NCBI RefSeq assembly: GCF_000515415.1
Contig: NZ_KI911783.1
Span: 3,958,392-4,022,391 of the forward strand
From: Bradyrhizobium sp. WSM1417
GTDB taxonomy: Bacteria; Pseudomonadota; Alphaproteobacteria; Rhizobiales; Xanthobacteraceae
Reading direction: 5' to 3'
DNA: 64,000 bases
A model generated the notes under the pieces. It ran no database searches, was not told the origin of the DNA, and was given only the letters and a program-made list of their open reading frames with translations. Position 1 is the stretch's first letter; each line of letters opens with the position of its first letter. Below, in pieces: positions 29,267 to 37,949 of this stretch. A program made the translations under genes and the position numbers.

Positions 29267-30577
29267 ATGGCCAGCCTGCAGACCGAGGTGGATTCCGGAG
29301 CACCCGGGAGCGCGATCTGGACGACGCGCAGCGTTGGCGTCGAGAAGATAGCCAGGTTCGCGATCAGCTGTTCGATCACCATCAACGTGGTCGCATCGAT
29401 GGGCATCTTCAACGCAGCGCTACTGCCGGCGGAGCTGAGCTTTCTGCAACAGGCCGTTGCCCTTCTGATGTGGGCCGTCCTGATCTACGCAAGTGCATTC
29501 GTGCAGCCGCGCCTGCGGTTGCAGGTCAATCCCGATCTGGTGGCGCTGGTCGCATTCTACGCCTTCGCAATTGTCTCGGTGTTCTGGTCCAGCCTGAGCG
29601 TCGCGGCGATCATGAAGAGCGCGGCGCTTGCGATGACGACGTTCGGTGCATTTTGCCTCGTCACGCGCGTCGACCTGGACGAAATCGTGAAAGCCACAGC
29701 CTTTGGGCTTTTGATATTGGTCGCCGCGTCGGCTGTCTGTGCGGTGGCCGTGCCCGACATCGGGATCGACCATAGCTGGATGCACAACGGCCAATGGCAG
29801 GGCGTCTACGAATCCAAGCAGACGCTCGGCTTCGTCGGCGCGTATCTGATGTTCTTGGCCTGCTATCGAAAGATGACGGGGCAGGGGTGGCTGGCTTTCC
29901 TCGCCGTGTTCCTGCTGGCGTCAACCTGTGTCTTCGCGTCGGAATCGCGCGGCGCCGGCGCTGTCGCTCTGGCCGCCTGCGCCATGCTCGTGACTTCGAT
30001 GTGGTCGGTCGGCTGCATGAGGCTCTATGCGCTCCTGCCGTTCGTCATGTGCGTTCTGGCCGGACTTCTGATCCTGTACTTCTACGCGACGGGATACGAC
30101 GCCATCCATATCGGCGATGCGAGCATCGATTTCACCGAGCGGACTTTCATCTGGCACTACGCGATAAGCCATTTCAACGATGCGCCGCTGCTCGGCTTCG
30201 GCATCAACGGCTTCTGGACAATCCCCTCGATCTACGATTATTTCGAACAGAATCACGGCTGGGTGCTCGACAATTATCATAGCGGCTACATCGCGATCCT
30301 GATGGAGACTGGATTTTTGGGATACACGCTCTTTGCCGCGAGCGTCCTCCTGTTCTCGCACAAGATCCTCCATCTGATTTCCGCTCGCACGATCGATCGG
30401 TCGCACTGTGCACTCATCATCGGATTCGTCGTCCTCAGCTTTCAGACCAATTTTACGGAGACGACGTTCCTTCGTTCGACGATGTTCACGTCCGTGCTCC
30501 TGGTGGGCTTTTTCTTTGCGACGTGCAGGCCGGTGCGACCGACGGATTTCCAGACTTTAGGAATGGAAGCAGTATGA
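29267..30577 (+). CDS. O-antigen ligase/polysaccharide polymerase (Wzy/WaaL/ExoQ-like)
   Basis: ATG 29267 follows AAGGAAGG, giving a 436-residue membrane protein with about 10-12 spans. The Wzy_C-type region includes the periplasmic-loop motif FASESRGAGAVALAACAML near residue 225 and LLGFGINGFWTI around residue 310, both usual in this family. It should polymerise or ligate the lipid-linked repeat units flipped by the Wzx-like protein. The stop overlaps the start of the GH5 gene by 4 bases, so the two are co-translated. Confidence 0.87.
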   Translation: MASLQTEVDSGAPGSAIWTTRSVGVEKIARFAISCSITINVVASMGIFNAALLPAELSFLQQAVALLMWAVLIYASAFVQPRLRLQVNPDLVALVAFYAFAIVSVFWSSLSVAAIMKSAALAMTTFGAFCLVTRVDLDEIVKATAFGLLILVAASAVCAVAVPDIGIDHSWMHNGQWQGVYESKQTLGFVGAYLMFLACYRKMTGQGWLAFLAVFLLASTCVFASESRGAGAVALAACAMLVTSMWSVGCMRLYALLPFVMCVLAGLLILYFYATGYDAIHIGDASIDFTERTFIWHYAISHFNDAPLLGFGINGFWTIPSIYDYFEQNHGWVLDNYHSGYIAILMETGFLGYTLFAASVLLFSHKILHLISARTIDRSHCALIIGFVVLSFQTNFTETTFLRSTMFTSVLLVGFFFATCRPVRPTDFQTLGMEAV

Positions 30578-31599
30578 CCGCCATGCGCGCTCGCTGGCCG
30601 AGAAGCGTTAATCTCGCGGCTATTGTGGTTTTCCTTGCATCGCTGTCCTCCCACGCCCAGGGGGCCGAGCAGGTTGCCTCCCGTGACACGCCAAAACTGG
30701 GTCGCGGTATCAACATTCTCGGCTACGATGGAATCTGGGAAGGCGGCCAAAACGCGCCATTTCGCCTGGACAATTTGACCGCGATCAAGAAGGCCGGTTT
30801 CGCGCATGTCAGGATCAATTTCTTCGGCTTCAAGTTCATGGGGCCGGGGAATGTCATGGATGAGATCGTCCTGAGGCGGCTTGACGCCGTCATCGAGGAG
30901 GTTCTCGCGAGGAAGCTCATTCCCGTTGTCGACGAGCACGATACTCACCTTTGCCAACGCGACGTTTCCGGATGCGCCGAGAAGCTCAAGGCGTTCTGGC
31001 GGCAGATTGCCGAGCGCTATGCCGGCAAATATCCGGCACTCGTTTTCGAGGTGTTGAACGAGCCTGGTGGAGAAATGACGTCCGCCGGCTGGAATTCGCT
31101 CCTCAATGAATGTCTCGGGATCATCCGCCGCACCAATCCCGAACGGCCTGTCATCGCCGCCGTTCTCAACACGGACGAGATCCCTGTCGACGAGTTGGTT
31201 CTCCCGGCCGAGGACAGGCATCTCATCGTCACGTTTCATTATTACGCGCCGATACGGTTCACCCATCAGGGCGCGCCGTGGTCTCCGACGTTTTCGCGGA
31301 TCGGGCCCCTGAACTGGGGCAGCCCGGAGGATGAAGCGAAGGCTGCCGCCGACTTCAGGAAGATGAGCCTCTGGGCGGAGAAAGAGCAGCGCCCTGTTTA
31401 TGTCGGCGAGTTCGGAGTGTACGAGCGTGCGCCGTCCGACAGCCGGCAGCGGTATTTGTCATTCGTGGCGAGAAGCGCCGACAGGCTCGGCTGGTCATGG
31501 GCCTACTGGCAGTTCGATCATGACTTCGCGGCGTTCGACAGTGCGCGTCAGGCCTGGAAGCCGGGTATCCTGCGTGCGTTGATGCCGGCGACGCGTTGA
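30574..31599 (+). CDS. Secreted glycoside hydrolase family 5 (cellulase-like)
   Basis: The ATG at 30574 overlaps the upstream stop (ATGA), giving 341 residues. Residues 1-31 form a signal peptide with likely cleavage after HAQGA. The GH5 TIM barrel starts at KLGRGINILGYDG. The acid/base Glu is residue 163 in ALVFEVLNEPGGE and the nucleophile is Glu279 in RPVYVGEFGVYE. HYYAPIRFTHQGAPW provides the usual His/Tyr pair. It hydrolyses a beta-1,4-linked glycan in the periplasm or outside. In polysaccharide clusters such glycanases trim or release the polymer, as BcsZ or ExoK-type enzymes do. Confidence 0.92.
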   Translation: MTAMRARWPRSVNLAAIVVFLASLSSHAQGAEQVASRDTPKLGRGINILGYDGIWEGGQNAPFRLDNLTAIKKAGFAHVRINFFGFKFMGPGNVMDEIVLRRLDAVIEEVLARKLIPVVDEHDTHLCQRDVSGCAEKLKAFWRQIAERYAGKYPALVFEVLNEPGGEMTSAGWNSLLNECLGIIRRTNPERPVIAAVLNTDEIPVDELVLPAEDRHLIVTFHYYAPIRFTHQGAPWSPTFSRIGPLNWGSPEDEAKAAADFRKMSLWAEKEQRPVYVGEFGVYERAPSDSRQRYLSFVARSADRLGWSWAYWQFDHDFAAFDSARQAWKPGILRALMPATR

Positions 31600-32491
31600 A
31601 ATCGCGTCCCGAGTCCGTTTACTTGGCGGAAGGGGTGACGGGCAGGACCCGTCGGGCAAAACACCCGGCACCCCGTCAACCCATTTCCGTGAAAATATTC
31701 CGCTTTACCGAAATTCGGAAATGACGTATGTGTCGGCCATCCCGGCTCATCCTTGAGGGGCGATCTTGTGGTCGTCATGTTCGCGAGCCGGGCTTGCGGT
31801 GGACGCGGCAGCGTTCGGGTGCGAGAGGTGTGGGCAGGGCGGATTGCTCTCCGTGAGCCCAAGGCTTCGTTCCGACGAGCGGCGCTGCTAGGTTCGTCTC
31901 GCCTGTAAGTTTCCGGCTCCGTCGACAGGGCTGGGAAAACTGCGGCGAAATGGCGGGCCGTGCGTACGGCAAAACCGTGTGGTCCTGGCCGTCGTTGCTA
32001 CGGTCAAGCTCTTGCGGATGCGGCATCTGCGTCAACCGGCGTGGTGTCGGCGACTTCTGTGAGGACGAGGGAGGCCAAAAGGAACTCGGCTCCCGGGAGA
32101 GCACGGCATAAGCCGTCCAACCATCGCGCAGGGAAGGCCGAGTGATTGGCTACACCTGTATGCTGCTGTGCGGTTTTCCTGCGTGTGCTTTTCGCGCAGC
32201 GGACCGCGGGTGCCAGCCGGCACCCGGCCTTCCCTGTGCCCTCTTGGACAAGAGGGTGGAGTGACCAAGCAAAGCTCGGGCGAATGCGCCGCGAGAATGC
32301 GGCGGTGCGTCCGCCTACTCCTTGTCCCTAACGCTAGGGACAGACACGTTGCTGCGATCCGCTTAGCATGATCCGCCTAGTCGCTCGGGACCGCGGGACG
32401 CCTTCTGGGCAGCGACGGCGCCTCCTGGGGAGCACTGCAAGCTCGCCGATGTACCCGGCGGAGGCATCAAAGCGGACGGGAGGAACAGGAC
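31600..32491. other. 892-base region without a protein-coding gene
   Basis: Small open frames occur on both strands but none has a ribosome binding site or recognisable product. Bases 31632-32342 are occupied by the hairpin-rich element described separately. Bases 32343-32478 look like the leader and promoter of the binding-protein gene. Confidence 0.6.
31632..32342. repeat. Hairpin-rich structured intergenic element, probable multi-copy repeat
   Basis: The stretch contains many inverted repeats. They include a terminator-like stem GGGGTGACGGG/CCCGTCAACCC (31632-31642 and 31672-31682), ATTTCCG/CGGAAAT (31683-31689, 31716-31722), GCCGT/ACGGC (31957-31970) and ACGGC/GCCGT (32103-32116). A 12-bp arm pair CAGGGAAGGCCG/CGGCCTTCCCTG (32129-32140, 32225-32236) overlaps an 8-bp hairpin at 32207-32226. 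Further hairpins lie at 32239-32256, 32287-32304 and 32323-32342. I recall near-identical intergenic sequences recurring in Bradyrhizobium genomes, which I cannot verify here. The first stem may also terminate the polysaccharide transcript. Confidence 0.6.
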
Positions 32492-33640
32492 ATGAAGATC
32501 GGTTTCGCGCGAGCCTCGCTTCTTGTGGCATGCGTCCTCTATGGACATGCTGCTCACGCGGACATCAAGATTGGAATCGTGATTTCGGCAAGCGGCCCGG
32601 GATCCGCACTGGGCCAACCGCAGCTTAGGACGGTTGCAGCTCTTCCGAAAGAGATCGGTGGAGAGAAGGTGACCTATATCGTCCTGGACGACGAGTCGGA
32701 TTCGACCAAAGGGATCCAGAACGCGCGCCGGCTGGTGATCCAGGACAAGGTCGACGTGCTGGTCGGCTCCTCTCTGACCCCGGTGACCATGCCGATGCTG
32801 GATGTCGCGCTCGAATCGAAGACGCCGCTGCTGTCGCTCGCCGCCGCTACGGCCATCGTCCAACCGATGGATGAGAAGCGCGCCTGGGCTTTCAAGGTCG
32901 TTCCCAATGACGACCTCATGGCGGCCGCCATCCTGAAGCATATCGCGACATCAGGCGTGAAGACGCTCGGCTATATCGGCGTTTCTGATGGATACGGCGA
33001 GGGCTACTACAAGGAGGTGAGCCGCCTCGCGCCCGCGTTGGGCCTGACCGTGACCACACATGAAGTCTATGCACGCGCCGACACCAGCGTCACCGGTCAG
33101 GCGCTGAAGGTGATGTCGACCAATCCCGATGCCGTCTTCATCGCGTCCGCGGGAACTCCGGCGGTCTTGCCGCAGCAGGCGCTCCGCGAGCGAGGATACG
33201 CCGGGAAGATATTTCAGACACACGGCGTGGCCAGTGAGGAGTTCATCAAGCTCGGTGGCGCGAACGTCGAAGGTGCCGTATTCGCGGGCGAGGCTTTTAC
33301 CATTGCCGCCGATCTTCCCGCGGGAGATCCGTTCCGTCGCTCCACGGAGGAGTTCGTGACCGCGTATGAAGCGGCGAACGGGCAAAAGCCCAACATGTTT
33401 GCTGCTCACCTCTGGGATGTCGTCGCGCTGATCGGAAAAGCCGCACCGGATGCGCTGAAGATGGCAAAGCCTGGCACAACCGAATTTCGCGCGGCTCTGC
33501 GGGACGCACTCGAGCGAGGGCAGAACATCTATCTCAACAATGGGCTGTCGAACATGAGCAAGACCGATCACAACGGCTATGATGAGCGCTCGGCCTTTCT
33601 CATCAAGGTCGAAGGCGGGAAGTTCCGCCTGGCAAAGTAG
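32492..33640 (+). CDS. Branched-chain amino acid-type ABC transporter binding protein (LivJ-like)
   Basis: The ATG at 32492 follows GGGAGGAACAGGAC. The 382-residue protein has a signal peptide (residues 1-25, MKIGFARASLLVACVLYGHA) and a Peripla_BP_6 fold: IKIGIVISASGPGSALGQPQ, VDVLVGSSLTPVTMPMLDVA and TLGYIGVSDGYGEGYYKEV are characteristic. Family members bind branched-chain amino acids, amides or aromatic acids in the periplasm. No permease or ATPase gene is adjacent, so it either serves a transporter encoded elsewhere or is a leftover of a rearrangement. Confidence 0.9.
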   Translation: MKIGFARASLLVACVLYGHAAHADIKIGIVISASGPGSALGQPQLRTVAALPKEIGGEKVTYIVLDDESDSTKGIQNARRLVIQDKVDVLVGSSLTPVTMPMLDVALESKTPLLSLAAATAIVQPMDEKRAWAFKVVPNDDLMAAAILKHIATSGVKTLGYIGVSDGYGEGYYKEVSRLAPALGLTVTTHEVYARADTSVTGQALKVMSTNPDAVFIASAGTPAVLPQQALRERGYAGKIFQTHGVASEEFIKLGGANVEGAVFAGEAFTIAADLPAGDPFRRSTEEFVTAYEAANGQKPNMFAAHLWDVVALIGKAAPDALKMAKPGTTEFRAALRDALERGQNIYLNNGLSNMSKTDHNGYDERSAFLIKVEGGKFRLAK

Positions 33641-33774
33641 CGGCGCGCCAATCAGGTCTTGTACGAGGTCGTGGGCGCGGGCAACCACGACTACGCGGAT
33701 CCTGGTTGATGGTCCGTTGGGAGCCAGAGATGGTTGATTGGGATAGGGTCGTTCCATTCCCGGGCACCACCAGA

Positions 33775-33786
33775 AAAATCGATTTT
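33775..33786. promoter_or_regulatory. AT-rich palindrome upstream of the GntR gene
   Basis: AAAATCGATTTT is a perfect 12-bp palindrome followed by a partial copy (CGATTTTC) and a -35-like TTGACC at 33797-33802. It stands out in GC-rich DNA and could be a GntR autoregulatory site or part of the promoter. Confidence 0.4.
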
Positions 33787-33832
33787 CGATTTTCTATTGA
33801 CCCCTCCGCGCGGCCTTGCCATCATTCGACCC

Positions 33833-34558
33833 ATGGGTCCGCTTCAGTTTCATATGACCGGAAGCCCCGGGGATGGTCCGCGCAGCCTGACATCTGCGTT
33901 GCACGAGCGCTTGCGCGCCGACATCCTGGCGACGCGGCTGCTTCCGGGGCAGAAGCTGCATATCGCCGGCCTCGCCAAACAGTTTTCCGTGAGCCTTGCC
34001 GCCGTACGTGAGGCGCTTTCCCGACTGGTCGCCGACGGGCTCGTGCTGGCGTCCGACCAGCGTGGCTTCCGGGTGAGCCAGGTGTCACTCGCCGATCTCG
34101 CCGACGTGACGCAGACCCGGATCGACATCGAGGGCCTTGCGCTCCGTCGCTCGATCGAGCGGGGCGACGATGCCTGGCTTGCCTCGGTGAAATCCGCCTG
34201 GGCGGACCTGAAGGCCGTTCCCTATCGCTACCCCGACGACCCGACAGTGCATTATGAGGAGTGGGTGGTCCGCCATCGCATCTTCCATCGTGCACTGGTC
34301 AATGCCTGCGGCTCGCCGTGGCTGCTCGGCTTCCGCGACGTGCTGCACGAACAAAGCGAGCGATATCGCCGCCTCTCGATCCGCAGGGAGGTCGGCAAGC
34401 CGCGCGACGTCGAGGCTGAACATAAGGCGATTGTCGCTGCCGTCGTCAAACGCGACGTGGATGCGGCGGTTCGCGCATTGGCAAAGCACTTCGGCATCAC
34501 CAAAGAGTTTGTCGAGCTCGCCGCGCCTCGCATTGCGGAGGTGAACGGCGCGAACTGA
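33833..34558 (+). CDS. GntR-family regulator (FadR/FCD subfamily)
   Basis: I start at ATG 33833 (241 residues). ATG 33854 is equally possible, as neither has a clear ribosome binding site. The N-terminal winged helix has LHERLRADILATRLLPGQKL and VREALSRLVADGLVLASDQR, the standard GntR recognition pattern. The C-terminal all-helical FCD ligand domain (residues 100-225) contains the conserved metal/ligand positions in EEWVVRHRIFHRALVNACGS and EAEHKAIVAAVVKRD. It precedes the importer operon at 34610 and is the likely regulator of it, sensing a carboxylate. Confidence 0.9.
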   Translation: MGPLQFHMTGSPGDGPRSLTSALHERLRADILATRLLPGQKLHIAGLAKQFSVSLAAVREALSRLVADGLVLASDQRGFRVSQVSLADLADVTQTRIDIEGLALRRSIERGDDAWLASVKSAWADLKAVPYRYPDDPTVHYEEWVVRHRIFHRALVNACGSPWLLGFRDVLHEQSERYRRLSIRREVGKPRDVEAEHKAIVAAVVKRDVDAAVRALAKHFGITKEFVELAAPRIAEVNGAN

Positions 34559-34609
34559 CGATCCGGAAAAATTCGGCAAAGAAAAACAGAGACCGGGAGG
34601 AAACAGATC

Positions 34610-35578
34610 ATGAAAATAACTCGCCGCAAGGCGCTATTGGCGTCGCTCTTCGTAGCCGGCGTGCTCGCCGGCCCTGCCGCCGCGGCCGAAACCATCCGCG
34701 TCGGCCTGCCGACCAAGACCTACTGGCCGACGACGATCGCCGAGACGGCCGTGCGGCAGAAATTGTTCGAGAAGGAAGGCATCCAGGCCGAACTGACGAT
34801 CTACCGCAGTGGTGCAGAGACGTTCGAAGGCATGGCTGCGGGTGCGGCCGACATCATCCTCGATCCGCCCTCGCTGGTCTCCGCGGGACGCAAGAAGGGT
34901 GTGATGTCACGGATCGTGGCCAATGCCGCGATGGGAAATTTTGGCTGGCAGTTGATGGTCCCGGCCAAGTCGACGCTCGACGTCAAGGGCCTCAACGGCA
35001 AGAAGGTCGCGATCACCGCCGCCGGCTCCGGTTCCGACCTGCTCGCACTGTGGACACTCCAGGACAAGAAGATCGACTTCACGCGCGTCCCGGTTGGGGG
35101 CGGCGGTCTGGTGCCGAACCTCCTGGCAGGCAACGTCGATGCCGCCGTGGTCTATTCGCCGCTGAGCTTCCAGATCTCGAAGTCGGGCGAAGCCAAGTCG
35201 ATTCTCGATTATGCCACGGCGGTGCCGCCGAACCTCACGGCAGGCTGGATCGTGCTGGACAAATTGGCGGAGACAAAGCCTCAGCTGGTTCAGAAGGCGG
35301 TGAACGCCCTCTATGGCGCGGTTGCGTTCATGCGCGCCAATCGCGACATGACCGTCAAGCTGATCGCCGAGCTCTACGAAATGCCGGCCGAGATCGCCGC
35401 CCTGGAATATGACAACACGATCATGAAGCTCGAGACCAGCGGCGACATGGGCGCACCTGACGTGAACGCGGCCGTGCAGCTGTCCCTAGACCTCGCCAAG
35501 CTCGGCGGGCTCAAGGACATCGTGCCGGTCGAGGACGTCATCTCGACCAGGTTCAAGCCGGTTCCAACCAAGCCGTAA
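34610..35578 (+). CDS. NitT/TauT-family ABC transporter binding protein (SsuA/ThiY-like)
   Basis: ATG 34610 follows GGGAGGAAACAGATC. The 322-residue protein begins with a twin-Arg-like but probably Sec-type signal (MKITRRKALLASLFVAG, cleavage after AAAA near residue 26). The NMT1/SsuA-type fold is seen in TIRVGLPTKTYWPTTIAETA, GAADIILDPPSLVSAGRK and the ligand-loop segment GKKVAITAAGSGSDLLAL. Such proteins bind sulfonates, taurine, nitrate, pyrimidines or aromatic acids. It heads a tightly packed operon with two permeases and one ATPase. Confidence 0.9.
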   Translation: MKITRRKALLASLFVAGVLAGPAAAAETIRVGLPTKTYWPTTIAETAVRQKLFEKEGIQAELTIYRSGAETFEGMAAGAADIILDPPSLVSAGRKKGVMSRIVANAAMGNFGWQLMVPAKSTLDVKGLNGKKVAITAAGSGSDLLALWTLQDKKIDFTRVPVGGGGLVPNLLAGNVDAAVVYSPLSFQISKSGEAKSILDYATAVPPNLTAGWIVLDKLAETKPQLVQKAVNALYGAVAFMRANRDMTVKLIAELYEMPAEIAALEYDNTIMKLETSGDMGAPDVNAAVQLSLDLAKLGGLKDIVPVEDVISTRFKPVPTKP

Positions 35579-35580
35579 CG

Positions 35581-36336
35581 ATGCAGAACTCGCTCGCCAT
35601 CAAGCTCGCACGGATCGCGATCGTCATCGCGGTCCTGGCGCTGTGGGAGTTGCTGTCGCGCACCGGCATCGTCAATCCGCGCCTGCTGCCCTCGGCGTCC
35701 GACACGTTTGCGACGCTCGGTGACCTCCTGCAGCGCGCGGCCGTGCGGAAAGACCTGATGGTGACGGCGACCGAAGTGCTGGCTGCATTCGCGCTGGCCG
35801 TCCCCTTCGGTGCCGTGATCGGCTTCCTGGTTGCGGAGAACCGCTACTTCGCCGACGTGGCCAAGCCGCTGCTGTTCTTTGCCTTCAGCATCCCGAAGTC
35901 GATCTTCCTGCCGATGTTCATCCTCGTATTCGGCGTCGGCTTCGCCCAGAAGGTCGGCTTTGGCTTCTTCTCCACGATCTTCATCGTGATCATGTCGACG
36001 ACCACGGCGGTGGAGTCGGTCAAGGTCGAGCATCTCACGGTGGCGCGCTCGTATGGCGCAACTCCGATGCAGACCGCTCTCCGGGTCTATCTGCCGAGCA
36101 TGCTGCCGGTGCTGCTGGAGGCCCTGCGAATCTCCATGATCTTCAACCTCACCGGCGTGATCCTTGCCGAGATGTACGCCTCGCGCGACGGCATCGGCCA
36201 CCAGATCGCGACCTGGGGCGAGAACTTTCAAATGAAGCAGCTCCTCGCGGGCGTCGTGATGGTCGCCGCGATCGCCATGACCTTCAACGAACTTGTCAGA
36301 TGGGTGGAAACGCGATGCAGCCATTGGCGAACGTGA
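35581..36336 (+). CDS. NitT/TauT-family ABC transporter permease (first)
   Basis: The 251-residue inner-membrane protein has about six spans. The EAA-loop that docks the ATPase reads LTVARSYGATPMQTALRVYL (about residues 154-173). It starts 2 bases after the binding-protein stop. The 3' end overlaps the ATPase gene by 22 bases. With the second permease at 37129 it probably forms a heterodimeric channel, because each has its own intact EAA loop. Confidence 0.9.
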   Translation: MQNSLAIKLARIAIVIAVLALWELLSRTGIVNPRLLPSASDTFATLGDLLQRAAVRKDLMVTATEVLAAFALAVPFGAVIGFLVAENRYFADVAKPLLFFAFSIPKSIFLPMFILVFGVGFAQKVGFGFFSTIFIVIMSTTTAVESVKVEHLTVARSYGATPMQTALRVYLPSMLPVLLEALRISMIFNLTGVILAEMYASRDGIGHQIATWGENFQMKQLLAGVVMVAAIAMTFNELVRWVETRCSHWRT

Positions 36337-37121
36337 CACCGTTGAAGCCTCCTGCGCGGGCCGGCGCGATCGAGGTGAAGAATGTCGGCCAGGTCTTCAA
36401 GACCAGGTCCCAGGACGTGGTCGCCCTGGAAGACGTTTCGCTCGATATCAAGCCGGGTCGCTTCGTCGTGCTGGTCGGCCCGAGCGGGTGCGGCAAGTCG
36501 ACGCTTTTGATGATGATGGCGGGCCTGCGCCAGCAGACCTCGGGCACGATCACGATCAATGGCGCGCCGATTCCGCAGCCCGATCCGGACAGGGTTGGCG
36601 TGGTGTTCCAGGAGGCGAGCCTGTTTCCCTGGCTGACGGCCGAAGACAACGTCGAGTTTCCGCTGGCCCTGCGTGGCGTGCCCAAGGCGGAGCGCCGCGC
36701 CAAGGCGCAGGATGCGCTCACGCTGGTCGGCCTCGACGGATTCGGCAGGCGCCATCCGCACGAGCTCTCGGGCGGCATGAAGCAGCGCGTCTCGATCGCG
36801 CGTGGGCTGGTGCAGGACCCGCCGGTGCTGCTGATGGACGAGCCGTTCGCGGCGCTCGACGAGCAGACCCGCATGACCATGGGTGACGAGCTGCTGCGCA
36901 TCTGGGCGGCGACCGGCAAGACCGTCGTCTTCGTCACGCACAGTCTCACCGAAGCGGTCTATCTCGCCGACGAGGTGATCGTGATGTCGGCGCGGCCCGG
37001 CCGCATCGTCGATCATCTCCAGGTCCAACTGCCGCGGCCCCGCACCTTTGAGATGCTGAGCGGCGATGCCTTCGGGAGCTTGCGCGACCGCATCTGGCGG
37101 CATATCCGCAAATCGGCATGA
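36315..37121 (+). CDS. NitT/TauT-family ABC transporter ATPase (SsuB/TauB-like)
   Basis: I choose ATG 36315 because GGTGGAAA lies 5 bases upstream (268 residues). ATG 36300 is also in frame. Motifs: Walker A LVGPSGCGKSTLLMMM, Q-loop VVFQEASLFPWLT, signature LSGGMKQRVSIARGL, Walker B VLLMDEPFAALDEQTR and switch region VFVTHSLTEAVYLADE. It energises the importer made by the surrounding permease and binding-protein genes. The gene is translationally coupled to both neighbours. Confidence 0.94.
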   Translation: MQPLANVTPLKPPARAGAIEVKNVGQVFKTRSQDVVALEDVSLDIKPGRFVVLVGPSGCGKSTLLMMMAGLRQQTSGTITINGAPIPQPDPDRVGVVFQEASLFPWLTAEDNVEFPLALRGVPKAERRAKAQDALTLVGLDGFGRRHPHELSGGMKQRVSIARGLVQDPPVLLMDEPFAALDEQTRMTMGDELLRIWAATGKTVVFVTHSLTEAVYLADEVIVMSARPGRIVDHLQVQLPRPRTFEMLSGDAFGSLRDRIWRHIRKSA

Positions 37122-37128
37122 GGCGGAG

Positions 37129-37938
37129 ATGAACGCCAAATTAAGTGCGAAGACGCTGCGACGTCTGATCGTGATCGGCCTGATTGCGCTGTGGGAGCTG
37201 CTGCCGCGCACCGGTCTCATTCCCGAGCTGTTCCTGCCGTCCCTGTCATCGACGCTGATGGCCGGATGGACCGACGCGGCCGAATACGGTCACGCGCTCG
37301 CAGTGACGCTTTATGAGGTGCTGATCTCCATGGCCTTCGCCTGCGGCGGCGGCATCCTGCTTGGCGCTATCGTCGGCAGCCTGCCGCGTCCGCGCGTCCT
37401 GATCATGCCGATGGTGTCGAGCCTCTATGCGGTGCCGCTCGTGATCCTCTATCCCGTCTTCACGGTGTGGCTCGGCATCGGCTCGGAATCCAAGATCGCC
37501 TTCGCCTCGATTTACGGTTTCCTGCCAACGATGCTGGCCACCGCCGCCGGCATCCAGACCATCGACCCTCAGCTCCTGCTCGCGGCACGCAGCATGGGCG
37601 CCACGCTGAACCAGCGGTTGGTTCGCGTCATCATTCCCGCGGCGATTCCGACCGTGCTGTCGGGGCTCCGCGTGGGAGGCGCGCTGGTCATCGTTGGCGT
37701 CGTCGTCTCGGAGATGCTGATTTCCTCGGCCGGCATCGGTTATTTGATCTCCCGCTACCGCACGATCCTCGACAGTCCGCACGTGTTCGCCGGCGTCCTC
37801 CTCGTGCTGTTCATGGCGATCGCCTTCAATGCCGCGATCCGGGGGATCGAGCGCAAGGCGGCGATCTGGCAGACCGGCACGCGCGCTGGTCAGGCCAACG
37901 ATGACATCGCATCGGGCGCGATGCAGCCGGCGACCTGA
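37129..37938 (+). CDS. NitT/TauT-family ABC transporter permease (second)
   Basis: ATG 37129 (269 residues) lies 7 bases after the ATPase stop with a GAGG site. The protein has about six spans. The EAA loop reads LAARSMGATLNQRLVRVIIP (about residues 147-166). Its N-terminal WELLPRTGLIPELFLPSLSS matches WELLSRTGIVNPRLLPSASD of the first permease, showing they are paralogues. One ATPase with two different permeases is less usual in this family than one permease. Confidence 0.9.
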   Translation: MNAKLSAKTLRRLIVIGLIALWELLPRTGLIPELFLPSLSSTLMAGWTDAAEYGHALAVTLYEVLISMAFACGGGILLGAIVGSLPRPRVLIMPMVSSLYAVPLVILYPVFTVWLGIGSESKIAFASIYGFLPTMLATAAGIQTIDPQLLLAARSMGATLNQRLVRVIIPAAIPTVLSGLRVGGALVIVGVVVSEMLISSAGIGYLISRYRTILDSPHVFAGVLLVLFMAIAFNAAIRGIERKAAIWQTGTRAGQANDDIASGAMQPAT

Positions 37939-37949
37939 GGAAATTCCGC

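Noticed and set aside
31960..32371. Small open frames inside the structured element
   Set aside because: They lack ribosome binding sites, overlap hairpins and resemble tiny hypothetical proteins over-predicted in such repeats.
37129..37938. Second permease as a pseudogene or duplicate relic
   Set aside because: It has full length, an intact EAA loop, all membrane spans and a coupled start, so it appears functional.
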